From contig OY294067.1 of assembly GCA_958510875.1 (NCBI GenBank), forward strand, positions 260,959,736 through 261,023,735: 64,000 nt of DNA. Direction: 5' to 3'. This stretch comes from Endomychus coccineus. Its lineage: Eukaryota > Arthropoda > Insecta > Coleoptera > Endomychidae. Positions 24,375 to 34,907 of the stretch are shown here, piece after piece (the first letter of the stretch is position 1; every line of letters begins with the position of its first letter). A model generated the notes under the pieces. It was not told the origin of the DNA, did not search any database, and saw only the letters and a list, made by a program, of their open reading frames with translations. A program made the position numbers and the translations under genes.

Positions 24375-24790
24375 AAAACATTTTTTTCACCCCTTTCGGG
24401 GTTGTTTTTTGCCGTTTAAAGGGTGGGGCTGACTCGTAGAAATTCCAAAGTACCGGCATCGTGTTCAGCATCTTCGAAAACGGAAGGTGACGCGGTTCTT
24501 CTCAAAATATGTCGGTATATCAGAGTTTCACCCCTTTCGGGGGTTGTTTTTGGTCATTTAAGGGGTGGGGTTGACTCGCAGAAATTCCAAAGTACCGACA
24601 TCGTGTTCAGCATCCTCGAAAACGGGAGGTGACGCGGTTTTTCTCGGAATATGTCGGTATATCCGCGTTTCACCCTTTTTGGGGGTTGTTTTTGGCCGTT
24701 TGGGGGTGACGGTCAACTCAGAAAGAGTTTAAACCACCGCCATCGTATTCAGCATCCTCGAAAACGGGGGAGGGACAGAGTCTCGTTAGG
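24375..24790. repeat. 142-bp tandem repeats, right arm (inverted)
   Basis: The inverse landmark CAGCATCYTCGAAAACGG has its reference point at 24473, 24615 and 24757, again exactly 142 bp apart. Three units against five on the left shows that the arms have changed copy number independently. Confidence 0.88.
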
Positions 24791-25692
24791 CTCTGAAATA
24801 TTTGCTTTTTTCGGCCTTTTTTCCGACTCACAGAAGCCACTAGTGGTAAAATCGACGAAATTGGCCAATTTTGCACCCCTATATGTTATTTTGCAATTTA
24901 CGTGTTTTTGGCATTTCGAATGAACCAAGGAGGTTTTTTGGGTCGCTGAATACGATTCCGAAACCAGATTTAATTTTAAAATGCAAAATAATAAAAATTT
25001 AGAAGCGTGTCAAATTAGCCATTTTTGTACATTTCCCACCCCTACGATGATATTTGAGTAAATCTGGCTTCGGAATCGTATTCAGTGACCCAAAAAACCT
25101 GCTTGGGACATTCGAAATGCCTAAAACAAGTAAATTGCAAAATAACATATAGGGGTGCAAAATTGGCCAATTTCAGTCGATTTTACCACCTCTACGATGG
25201 ATTGCAAGTAAATTTGGCTACGGATTCGTGTTCAGCAACCCGAAAAACCTCCTAGGTGCACTCGAAATGCCAAAATACCTTTTATTGTAGAAAATACAAT
25301 TCAAGACTTGGAGATTTCGGGCCATTTTCGCCCCCAATGGGTGGGGTTGAGGTTCCTAAGAGGTTTTAAGGTGTATGAATGAGTCTAAGAACCTCCTGAA
25401 GCTAATGCAAAAAAAAATTTTTGGTTCGAACTCACATTTTTTTTTCCGGTTCATAGCCTGGACTATAAATAAAGCTCGTTATCGTATGTCTGTAAGAAGT
25501 TTCAATATGCCCCTTTCCGGATCTATTTTTCCAAGGTGTGCTTTCATAACAAAAAATAAATACATAAGCAACGAAATTTTATCAGTTGAATGAGCCACTT
25601 AATCCAAGGCTGAGTACATCATTCGATGTACTCAAGTATATATTGTTATTCAAAATGATATCTATTCACTACTTTTCACGATTACGGACGAA

Positions 25693-25700
25693 TATATAAA
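25693..25700 (+). promoter_or_regulatory. TATA box of cathepsin B gene 1
   Basis: TATATAAA, followed by G and lying about 65 bp upstream of a good splice donor (CCCAA|GTAAGT at 25758). This fits transcription starting near 25725 and a short non-coding first exon. Confidence 0.5.
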
Positions 25701-25724
25701 GGTTGTAATTTTGGAATAAGCGTT

Positions 25725-25758
25725 AATGTCTTGTTGTTTGCTCTGCTTATTAGCCCAA
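25725..25758 (+). other. probable 5' non-coding exon of cathepsin B gene 1
   Basis: Inferred from the TATA box upstream, the GTAAGT donor at 25759 and the TTTTCATTAG acceptor at 26061-26070 lying 6 bp before the start codon. The exact start is a guess. Confidence 0.45.
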
Positions 25759-26076
25759 GTAAGTTATAATAGTAATTGAATTCATTTTAGAATGTATAAT
25801 TTAACGATTTGAACGCGGAACTAGATCCTTGAAACATATTTTCTTTGCGTTCAATCAACTCAATTTTTGGAATGATTACATTATATCAAAATGACGTTTT
25901 TACAATCCTTTATTAGTTTCTTCACTTTCGGTGTGACATTTGACCACTCGTTCTATAAGTCTCTCCGGACTTTTACGTAAATTACCCACTATTCATTTCT
26001 GACGAACCCGAATCTTGAACCGGGCTGAAATTACGTGAGAATTTATTATCATTATTATTATTTTCATTAGGTCAAC

Positions 26077-26412
26077 ATGAAGATGTTATTCGCGTTCGTT
26101 GCTGTAGTAGCATGTGCCACCTTAGGACAAGCTTCAGTACTGAAGGTACATCCTCTATCAGATGAGTTCATCTCAAAGATAAACAGCATGGAAACAACCT
26201 GGAAAGCAGGTAGAAATTTCGATGTCAATACTTCACCATCACAAATCAAATCTCTCCTTGGTACTCTCAAAACTAAACCAGAAAATAAACTTGCCGCACG
26301 TGTATTTGAAGTTCGAGCTGATATTCCAGAGAGTTTTGATGCTCGTGAAGCTTGGCCACAATGTGACTCTGTTAAGGCTATTAGAGATCAAGCAACATGT
26401 GGATCTTGTTGG
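26077..26412 (+). CDS. CtsB: cathepsin B gene 1, coding exon 1
   Basis: 112 codons: signal peptide, propeptide and mature N-terminus to the active-site CGSCW. The ATG is the first after the acceptor at 26070. The donor is GTAAGT directly after the Trp codon. Confidence 0.95.
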
Positions 26413-29400
26413 GTAAGTGAATAGCAAATAGTATATTACGTTACTAGTGTGGAAAGTGACCCATTCCACATGAGTGGGAGAATGTTGTTGAAATTTGAGA
26501 ATTTTACAAAGAAAAGTAATAATTGAACAAGATTACTGCTTAGAATTGTAAAAAATTAAAAGTAATATTATTATTATTACAATTAGTAAATTGTAATGGA
26601 CTTTGCAATGAGGAGTTAGACAGATTTCTGTCTGTTATTTGTACACTATGTAGAGTAGTAGACTCGATGTCAGTTCCTCGAAGAGGCGGAGTGACGGCTT
26701 TCGAAGTACTGCTGATGGCACCCATAATTTTTTTGGCAATATTTAACCTGTTAGTTGCAGAATCGTCAATATATTCTTCTGCGACTTTGGACGATTTCCA
26801 ACCCCCATGTCTTTTCAGAGAAGTTAGCGGTCTTAGATTGGCATATTTTTTATATATGCTATAAAAGTTTCCAGTAATAGTGAACTTGCGACAGCATTTA
26901 TTTTTTGTATTATTAATTTGAATGACAGCCGCATTCCCCAAATCTTCAATGTTATTTATACATAACTGGGTAAGTTCTTGCTTGCGACATGCACCAGATA
27001 TACCCATAACCAACACAACCTAAAAAAAACCGTAATTAAATAAATGTGTAGACTTTGTTTAAATTACCTACTTTTGTAAGTAAATGAAGCTCATCGGAAG
27101 CTTTATTTATAAATTCACAAATTTCTTGTTGCGTCAAAATTTTAGCTTTTTTCGGTTTATATCCGTCACTTTTCCTTTTTAAAAATGCCTTAAGTTTACT
27201 ATATTTGGAGATATCTACATTGTGGTGAATGGATAAAGTGGTACGCAACATAGAATGATTAGTCCATAATGCTGAGCATTGGATTCTATTGGAAAGTTCA
27301 CTCATGTATGCAAGCAAAACGTTTTCAGAAAAGGAGCTTCTTATTTCCTTATTTCTTCGCCATGAAAGAAATTGATCGTAAGCGTATTCGTACCTTCTTT
27401 TGGACTTATCAGACAGTAAATTTAGTGACGTTAATTTTGCGGCCTCTTCAATTTCAGGTGGAATACATTGATCATCACTGTTAATCTCTGCATCCAAGTT
27501 TTATGGAATTTTAGATACTATTTTCACGGTTTTGTATATGATAAGAATGATGCATATGCAAAACTGACACTTCTAAAGTTTATCTGTCGTTGTCGCAATA
27601 TTAATTTCAAAGCACACTTCAATTCCATTATGCAATACATATAGCTATAGATACACATATCACTCTAGTGTGATATTTAACTTTTCATCTCTAGGGTGAT
27701 ATTTGCCATTTTCGAAGTAACTAAATAGTGTGCTATTTGTCATTTTCGCATGTGGTCGACGGAAAATGAATTTTTAATTTGCCAAACCTTCTTATTCGAC
27801 AATTAGGTAAACATTTTCTGTTTTTCCTATGTACATAAGAACTTATAATTTGCCAAAAGTAATTTTGTTCAGCGTTTTTTCGAAGCACTAAATTACTTCT
27901 TCAATTTCAATCACTTCAATACAATCAGTAGATAGACAGATAATGGTTCGAATTCGGGCCTTCCCTTAATTTGTTGAAATGGTGTTAATTTTTACCACAT
28001 CAGGAAACATATTTTAACAACTATTCCTTTGTTATTTAAAGGCAGTTGCTGCTGTTGAAGCTATGAGTGACAGAATATGTATTCATTCAAATCAAACACT
28101 TCAAGTGAGCATTTCAGCCACAGATCTGCTTTCTTGTTGCGGATGGGATTGCGGAGCTGGATGTGAGGGAGGATATTTAGAAGGTGCATGGGATTATTGG
28201 ACAAACGCTGGTTTAGTGAGTGGAGGCGATTACGGTACTACTGACGTAAGTTTTTGAAAGCTATATTTTCCCTAAATTAAGTTAGAAGGTAGCTATTTTG
28301 AATATTTCAGAAGTTGGAGAATAAAACTCAAATTTTACACAAAACTTTTAACATTTAATTTAAAAATGCTGACAAATTGTTTCACCACACTGTGGCATTA
28401 TCAAAGCGAGGAGTTATCAACTAAAGCTAAATCTAAAAGTATGTCCTTAAATATCGGGGATCAGAATGTGGTGCAAATTGAGGGATGGGGGTGGATAATG
28501 GTGGGAGTGTGTTTACAAAATTGTTAACAAGCGGTGAATTATATGTGTCGATTTGATCATTTAATATTACATTATTATTGTTTTTTGCGTGTTTCAAAAT
28601 TTCTATGGATTCTAATATATTAAGTTTATGTCCTTTTTCCTGAATATGTAGAATATCAGGATTAAGGGTGAAATTGTGGTTATGTTCTAACAGGTGATTT
28701 GCGTAATTAGAGTCTTCTTTTTTGAGCCTGTAGCTTTTGAAACACGCAAAAAACAATAATAATGTAATATTAAATGATCAAATCGACACATATAATTCAC
28801 CGCTTGTTAACAATTTTGTAAACACACTCCCACCATTATCCACCCCCATCCCTCAATTTGCACCACATTCTGATCCCCGATATTTAAGGACATACTTTTA
28901 GATTTAGCTTTAGTTGATAACTCCTCGCTTTGATAATGCCACAGTGTGGTGAAACAATTTGTCAGCATTTTTAAATTAAATGTTAAAAGTTTTGTGTAAA
29001 ATTTGAGTTTTAGTCTCCAACTTCTGAAGTATTATGAATTTACACTACGTAAACGCCGAAACCATAGATATATTTTGAATATCATTAGTGTATGTATAGA
29101 GTTATTAGGTACAATGAAGGTCATTAAATATTTCTAGAATGAAATCATGCATTTTTGGAAATTAGAGAATCATGAAGAATTCATCAGTTTGTCCAGCTTA
29201 GTGAACTCTAGAAACATTTTCGAATATTTCATAAACTGAATGTGGAGGCAATGTTTAACGTGAAGTTATACAGTGCTTTCGTAAAGTACTGAATAAATTC
29301 ATTTTTAGCCAAACTATCCATTTCTGAGGAGTCTCATGAAACAAATAGTGGATAAATTCATCAAAAATACCGATTACGTCATTTCTCCTACGCGAATCAC

Positions 29401-32400
29401 TCTGTATGTATTGATTAAATTTGAAAGAATGCCCAAATAAAAATAACATTCGACCGCTTCGAGCGTTCTTTCCACAAATTTTCCTCTAATTTCTTATGAA
29501 TTTATCCACTACTTTACGAGAGCACTGAATTAAACGGACGCACTGTATACAAACCCTATGTGTGATATATTTCAGCTTTCCATGGAGATTACAAAAATTG
29601 AATAATATATAGGATGTTCCATTTGGAAAAATTGACGCGGACGACATTACTCAAACGTGGATTACCTTGTACATTTAATTTTTCCTCATAAATGTGGAAA
29701 ATTGAAATTAAAAATCGTCCGGTTTCAGGAGATTTCTCAGAAATGGATAGTTTGGCTAAAAATGAATTTATTCAGTACTTTACGAGAGCACTGTACATAA
29801 TAAACAAAATAGCTACATTTGAAATTGAAATACCTACAATTTAAATTTCATTACACTAAAATTCCTTTATTTATTGACATGGAAAGATCGCTTTGTCTTA
29901 TATTAATTTAGACAACTTGATTGATATATTTAAATAAAGATTTAAAATTATTGCCATCACTTCTTGCCTATTTAAACCCCCTAAAACCCCCTAAAACCAC
30001 CCCCCCAAAACAAAACAAAAACAAAAAAACTGCCGTTTCGATTTTAAACCCAGCCAGAATTTCAAAAATTGACTAATTTATGATAAAATTGGTCATATTA
30101 TCCATATTATTCATATTTTTTTGGGGTATGTCTTAGGGGATGTTGGGGGGTTTAAATAGGCAAGGAGTGATGGCAATAATTTTAAATCTTTATTTGACCT
30201 ACAATAAAATTATTTAACATGGTTCCATCATGTTATCTTGTAACCCGCAAGTTTTAGCCACAAAATAAAAAAAAGAAACATTTTTGGTCCAAATAATGGC
30301 CAATTACTCGGAAAGGGATCGATAACTTTTGATGGCCTAGGGTATGTTAACAATAATCAACACCAATGAACATTTTCCACCAGGTTGGGGAGGGTGAACT
30401 TGCAGTCCATTTTCGGTCCAATTTTAACTGGCGGCCTGATAAACGGGCACGATAAAAAATGATGGCACATGGTGGAAGTGGATAAGAATGGCATGCTTTT
30501 CAAGTAACCGCAACTTGGAAAGGGTTCACCTCCAGTAAAAAAAAATGCGCATGCTGTATCTCGAGATCTAGCAGCCGGCGAAAATTCGGTCTGTGAGATG
30601 AATTGGTCATTGAACCGTCCTCCAACGATAAATCATAGTGCCATCGGGTTCATGTTCAGACCATCAATATCGATCTGGCTCCTAGACTAATATGCTTATT
30701 ATTTCCGTCTTTACGTGCGTTTCGGTCTCACAACCATCATCAGAAGACGTATTATGTTTGAAATGGGATTTCTTGAAACTAATTGTATCAGCACGAAGCG
30801 TCTTTATCGCACCAATTCCAATTTAAAATGTCAACGTCGCCTAAACGAACAGAAATACGTATAATCGAAATTGTAACACATTAATGTTTCAAGTATATGA
30901 ATATGTGTCAAGAATCCACTGCTTAGCAATTTTTTTATAATATACTAGCTCATGTCAAACAAAATCTGTATACGACTAAAAGCAAAAGGTATAACTCTCA
31001 AGTATCCACTTCCTAACCAGGTGTTAAAGATTTATGAGAAAATAGAAAAAGGTTGTCAGACCTTATTAGAAATATTGATATTTGAGCATTCTACCTAAAA
31101 TATACTTTCAATATTATAAAGACGCATGTAGGGATTTGCAAGGGTTTAAATTAATTAAATTAATACAAATCTGACTTAATGACTGCATGTCTGTTCTATG
31201 ATTCACTGACTTGGAGTCACGTTTTATGGGAATCCTCTCCAGAATAGAAATTCGTTTCGGCAACATGGACGTCTTACAATTAGTTTTAAGAAATCCCATT
31301 GTAGGCATAATACTTCTTCTGATGATGGTCGTGAGACCGAAACGTACATAAAGACGAAAATAATAAGCACATGTGTTAGTGTGACCTATTTTTCGAGAAT
31401 TTATATATAATTCATTCCTGGGTCAAGAATCATTATTAATTAGTACAATAAACTCGAAAAAGATTTTCTTTAAAAGAAAGTATCTCTTAGATCGTTGATA
31501 TTCACAATAATTTATCTGAAAGCTATAGCAATAATCCGTTTATTTACCTAAAAAATACCGAGCATGAAACCTTAGTTGTCAACTATGGCAACATAAGCCT
31601 TCTCTGGTATTTTTTAGGCAAATCATACAAGTATTGTGTGTTCATTTGTAAAGTATCTTCTAAAATTTGAAAATATAAATGAAGTAACATTTCATTCGAT
31701 TCATAGGGTTGCAAGAGTTACGCTTTCCCATCCTGCGAACATCACGTAGAAGGTCCTAAGCCACCTTGTGGTGATTTACAACCTACTCCAAAATGTGCAA
31801 GAAAATGTGATGCGGGTTCTCAGAAAGTTTACGAAAACGATAAGCATTTCGGCAAAAACTCTTATGCTGTTAATGGAGTTCAACGTATCCAGCAAGAAAT
31901 ATTAACAAATGGACCCGTCGAAGCAGCTTTTGATGTATATGAAGATTTCTTAAGTTACAAAAGTGGTAAGTTATTTATTTATTTATTTAACAAATTAGGT
32001 AATACAGTGTGTTTAAACAGTCCGTTATAATAGTATAACACTATAAATTAAGTATGAATAAAACAAATAGAGAATGGGGTAATCCTGAAGTTAATACAAT
32101 ATGTAAATTTCAAAATTTGATGTAATTATATTACATAAATTATTCATGTAATTCAAATGCGCATCGGGCTCGCTTTTTGACTGTATACAAGGATGAGTTG
32201 AAACTATCAATATTAGTCCAGTAAACGAAAATTTTTGGTCATGGACCGATTCTGATCTGTGAGGGCTCATTCGATTCGTCTTAACACCTAGATCAAAGCC
32301 ATTTTTGTCCTTGACAAATTTTTTAATTTGTTAATAAACAATAAATAGGGCAACAAAAGTTTTCAACTCTATTTTCCATTGATTTTGAGCAGGTGAAGTG

Positions 32401-33612
32401 TATTTTTTTATTTATTTGAACAGTTTTTATTCGATGCTTATAACAAGTTGTTAATTAACAAATTAACAAAAAAAAATTAAATTTTCTAAATATTCGACAT
32501 TAGAGTCATTTTCAGATAATTAAGACGTGCTAAGCATGAATTTGATGTCCATTGTTTAATTAGCTGCTGACATAATTAGTTATAAGCAATTTCTTAGTTA
32601 ACTAATTTAAAAAAATAGAAATTTTCTAAATATTCGACATTGGAGTCATTTTTGGATAATTAGGACCTGCTAAACATGAATTTGATGTCCATTATTTAAT
32701 CAGTTGCTAATATAATTAGTTATTTATAATGAATTTCTTACTTAACCAATGAACAAAAAATTAAAATTTCTAAACATTCGACATTAGAGTCATTATCGGA
32801 TAATTAGGACCTGGATAGATGTTTTTTCATATCAAGGAAAGGTCTGAAATAAATAAAAAAAAACATTTTAAATTATATTTAAATTATTTTTATTAAATTA
32901 AGACAAAATTTTGAATGATTATATATATACATTATTCATTATTATTATCATCATCACTTGATTGAAAAAATATTATACACTAATATAATTAATTAATAAA
33001 TAACTAAACAAATAAACAATAGAAAACAAAACACGTGTAAGATATGAACGCGTAGAATTTTTTTTTTAATAATGCCGTTACGATCTCAGCACACAGCATA
33101 GCCACACATTTAAAAATTATTTATGTTATTATTTTGAGGCCACTACCTCTGAAATGAAACTGTCTTCAGGGAACATTCTCAGTGTGGGTTTCGAATGTCA
33201 TACCTCCACATTTGAATAACGGATGTGATACAAGAAGTTTGAGAATACTCGAGGAACGTATCTAACCAAAATTCAACATATCTCTTGTTGTTTTTAAGGA
33301 TAGTTTGGTATCCTACTTTCTGAATCATTTGAAGTTAGAATTACCACACATTGCACTCAATATTTCCTGTTTTATGTCCTGATCTAATATTAATTGTCCA
33401 TTCTAGGAGTTTACCAACATGTAAGTGGTGGTATGGCTGGAGGACATGCAGTTAAAATCCTAGGTTGGGGTGAAGAAAATGGAGTCAAGCATTGGTTAGT
33501 CGCCAACTCTTGGAACGAAGATTGGGGAGACAAAGGACTTTTCAAGATCATCCGTGGTGCAAACGAATGTGATTTTGAAAGTAACATTGTAGCTGGAATA
33601 CCCAAGCTGTAA
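26077..33612 (+). CDS. CtsB: cathepsin B gene 1 (active-type cysteine protease), four coding exons
   Basis: Papain-family (C1A) lysosomal or digestive protease. Coding exons 26077-26412, 28042-28245, 31707-31965 and 33407-33612 join in frame (phases 0, 0, 1) with GT-AG introns to give 334 residues, the normal length. A signal peptide (hydrophobic to about residue 19) is followed by a propeptide ([21 protein letters not shown]) and the mature enzyme from about residue 88 ([10 protein letters not shown]). The catalytic Cys is in CGSCW (C111), His in GGHAVKI (H280) and Asn in NSW (N300). [12 protein letters not shown] carries the two occluding-loop histidines (H192, H193), so dipeptidyl-carboxypeptidase activity is expected. 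A TATA box and 5' non-coding exon lie upstream. Introns are filled with transposons. Confidence 0.95.
26540..27497 (-). pseudogene. Crypton tyrosine recombinase remnant in intron 1
   Basis: Minus strand, two exons. 27497 down to about 27070 encodes the N-terminal part (MDAEINSDD..., [17 protein letters not shown]). An intron (GTAGGT...TTTTTTAG) follows, then 27016-26540 ([32 protein letters not shown]). It is the same family and intron position as the Crypton at 19.4 kb, and the exons join in phase 0. An internal deletion removes the H-x-x-R helix (ANLRPL runs straight into TSLKRHGGW), so the recombinase cannot be active. Confidence 0.85.
28042..28245 (+). CDS. CtsB: cathepsin B gene 1, coding exon 2
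   Basis: 68 codons, phase 0 at both ends. Acceptor TTTAAAG, donor GTAAGT. Contains [14 protein letters not shown] and the [14 protein letters not shown] disulfide cluster typical of cathepsin B. Confidence 0.95.
28306..29070. mobile_element. Penelope-like element, head-to-head pair with 12-bp TSD
   Basis: The left copy (minus) encodes the end of a GIY-YIG endonuclease ([23 protein letters not shown]; 28433-28756). The right copy (plus) repeats the outer ~290 bp in inverse orientation (28735-29025). TATTTTGAATAT flanks the whole pair at 28294-28305 and 29071-29082. The plus-strand copy runs about 45 bp further at its 3' end. It lies in intron 2 of cathepsin B gene 1. Confidence 0.8.
29271..29793. 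mobile_element. mariner-like MITE (CAGTG ends, TA target)
   Basis: The inverted arms begin CAGTGCTTTCGTAAAGTACT and end in the near-exact inverse, with about 60 bp matching at each end, each flanked by TA. A further internal copy of the arm lies near 29495-29530, and a TATAGGATGTTCC motif sits at 29608. Non-coding. Confidence 0.6.
29930..30689. mobile_element. half of a TAGTC-type foldback element
   Basis: Matches the right half of the element at 2794-4028, from the central TAAATAAAGATTTAAAATTATTGCC to the end CTCCTAGACTA at 30689. The left arm is missing. A Penelope-like pair begins within 10 bp of its end, so the later insertion may have removed its flank. Confidence 0.75.
30707..30748 (-). 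ncRNA. hammerhead ribozyme motif (Penelope-like element)
   Basis: On the minus strand: stem I GUCUU/AAGAC, core CUGAUGA, stem II GGUU(GUGA)GACC, GAA, and a short stem III AC(GCAC)GU followed by A at the cleavage position. One extra U lies between the core and stem II, as in the other copies. Confidence 0.65.
31316..31355 (+). ncRNA. degenerate hammerhead ribozyme motif (Penelope-like element)
   Basis: CUGAUGA, GGUC(GUGA)GACC and GAAAC are intact. Stem III is ACGUACAU with one mismatch, and stem I keeps only four pairs (UUCUU against AAGAC). Likely weak or inactive. Confidence 0.5.
31707..31965 (+). CDS. CtsB: cathepsin B gene 1, coding exon 3
   Basis: 86 codons plus one base. Acceptor TTCATAG, donor GTAAGT. 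Carries the occluding loop ([12 protein letters not shown]) and the [20 protein letters not shown] segment. Confidence 0.95.
32455..32825 (+). repeat. ~140-bp tandem repeat, three copies, in intron 3
   Basis: The landmark TCTAAATATTCGACAT recurs with its ATTCGACAT part at 32492, 32632 and 32776 (140 and 144 bp apart). Each unit also carries GAATTTGATGTCCATT (first two) and AATTAGGACCTG-like sequence. AT-rich minisatellite. Confidence 0.75.
33407..33612 (+). CDS. CtsB: cathepsin B gene 1, coding exon 4
   Basis: Completes the split Gly codon and gives [19 protein letters not shown] (catalytic His), ANSWNEDWG (catalytic Asn) and the C-terminus GIPKL, stop at 33610. A PLE begins about 30 bp after the stop, so the 3' UTR runs into it. 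Confidence 0.95.
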
Positions 33613-33726
33613 AATGAGCTATATTGTTATTACTAATTCATTTGTAATAAGATTCTTGACCCAGTATGAATTATATATAAAAATTCTCGGGAAATAGGTC
33701 ACAATAACACTTTGTTTTAACTATTC

Positions 33727-33768
33727 GTCTTTACCTACGTTTCGGTCTCACGACCATCATCAGAAGAC
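33727..33768 (-). ncRNA. hammerhead ribozyme motif (Penelope-like element)
   Basis: Minus strand: GUCUU, CUGAUGA, U, GGUC(GUGA)GACC, GAA, AC(GUAG)GU, A, AAGAC. Stem I has five pairs, stem II four and stem III two, with cleavage expected after GUA. Matches the minimal type I hammerheads known from PLE terminal repeats. Confidence 0.7.
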
Positions 33769-34174
33769 TCACTATGTCTAAAAAGGGGGTTTATTAAAAC
33801 TAATTATAGCACAAGCGTCCAAATCGCACAATTAAACTTCAATTAAAAGAGCCCACGCCGTCGAAACGAACAGAACCACGAATAATAGAAATTGTATCGT
33901 CAGAATTAATGTATAAAAAATTATTTTTTTGTAGTAAGAATCCGCTATTCAGTAATATTATTAAAATATATGAGTGCATATTGATTGGTATTCTCACAAC
34001 AAATGAGAAGAACGAAGTTATTTGTCAAGTATCTACTTTCGAAACCAGATGTGTAGGATTTATGACAAGGCCCTTAAGAACGGTTTCAGACCTGTACTGG
34101 GAAATAACTATTACGAATTCTTCCTAAAAACATTTTCTACACTTATAAAGACGTATGTAAGAATTTGCAAGAGA

Positions 34175-34591
34175 CTATTTAATCAAATTAGTATAAATAT
34201 GACTTAGATTTTGTGTGTCTACCCTATGATTTACAGATTTGGGGTCCCGTTTTATGTGAATCATCTCCAGGATAGATCTTTTATAATAATTGGTTTCCTT
34301 AGTTAAGATATTAACATTTTTGTAATCAAATTGATGGTTATAATCAAAGCAATGCTTAGCAAGGGCGGTGGAATTTTCTAAGTTGTTATTTCTTGTGCTA
34401 TATTTATGGCCGTACATTCTTTTTTGTAAATATTGTTTAGAGATTCCAGTATAGGTTCCATCACAATCTAAACAATTCAATTTATACACTGTGTGGGTTT
34501 GTTTATCTTTGGGTATTAACGGTTTTAGATTTGTTGGGAAATATTTCTCAAATCTAAAACCGTTAATACCCAAAGATAAACAAACCCACAC
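34175..34591 (-). CDS. PLE GIY-YIG endonuclease fragment, left arm
   Basis: GIY-YIG nuclease C-terminal to the RT in PLEs, used to nick the target. Visible: HTVYKLNCLDCDGTYTGIS (CX2C zinc-binding start and the YTGIS form of the YIG motif), KRMYGHK, FDYNHQFDYKN and the C-terminus SHIYTNLIK. The RT is absent, so the copy is 5'-truncated. The first ~25 codons cross the palindrome centre and are not native. Confidence 0.8.
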   Translation of the reverse strand: MWVCLSLGINGFRFEKYFPTNLKPLIPKDKQTHTVYKLNCLDCDGTYTGISKQYLQKRMYGHKYSTRNNNLENSTALAKHCFDYNHQFDYKNVNILTKETNYYKRSILEMIHIKRDPKSVNHRVDTQNLSHIYTNLIK

Positions 34592-34907
34592 AGTGTATAA
34601 ATTGAATTGTTTAGATTGTGATGGAACCTATACTGGAATCTCTAAACAATATTTACAAAAAAGAATGTACGGCCATAAATATAGCACAAGAAATAACAAC
34701 TTAGAAAATTCCACCGCCCTTGCTAAGCATTGCTTTGATTATAACCATCAATTTGATTACAAAAATGTTAATATCTTAACTAAGGAAACCAATTATTATA
34801 AAAGATCTATCCTGGAGATGATTCACATAAAACGTGACCCCAAATCTGTAAATCGTAGGGTAGACACACAAAATCTAAGTCATATTTATACTAATTTGAT
34901 TAAATAA
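34491..34907 (+). CDS. PLE GIY-YIG endonuclease fragment, right arm
   Basis: Inverse duplicate of the left-arm reading frame, differing at a few residues (for example VNRRVD instead of VNHRVD). Same domain and same loss of the RT. The N-terminal ~25 codons cross the palindrome centre. Confidence 0.8.
   Translation: MWVCLSLGINGFRFVGKYFSNLKPLIPKDKQTHTVYKLNCLDCDGTYTGISKQYLQKRMYGHKYSTRNNNLENSTALAKHCFDYNHQFDYKNVNILTKETNYYKRSILEMIHIKRDPKSVNRRVDTQNLSHIYTNLIK

Larger units (their letters stand above)
22878..25465. mobile_element. 2.6-kb foldback element, TAGTC type, with 142-bp repeats
   Basis: The ends are TAGTCCAGGCTATGAACCGG at 22878 and its perfect inverse at 25446-25465. The flanking TAA at 22875-22877 recurs at 25466-25468 (3-bp duplication). 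The two arms are inverted copies for about 1.1 kb with an asymmetric centre. Each arm contains a block of 142-bp tandem repeats, five units on the left and three on the right. The many matching ORFs in the arms are repeat units read in both orientations and are not proteins. Confidence 0.85.
30695..31435. mobile_element. Penelope-like element, head-to-head pair in intron 2 of gene 1
   Basis: The left, longer copy is on the minus strand and includes the GIY-YIG C-terminus ([15 protein letters not shown], 31114-31308). The right copy (about 31280-31435, plus) holds only the terminal segment. Both outer ends carry a hammerhead-like motif. No clear target duplication is seen, probably because the left edge abuts a truncated foldback element. 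Confidence 0.75.

Noticed and set aside
23273..24632. Series of related short ORFs (MGLTRRNSKVPA...) that look like a protein family
   Set aside because: They are 142-bp tandem repeat units (142 is not divisible by 3), so the frame shifts with each unit and the similarity is at DNA level.
23380..24790. Possible CRISPR-like array
   Set aside because: Units are contiguous 142-bp tandem repeats with no spacer/repeat alternation, in a eukaryotic genome.
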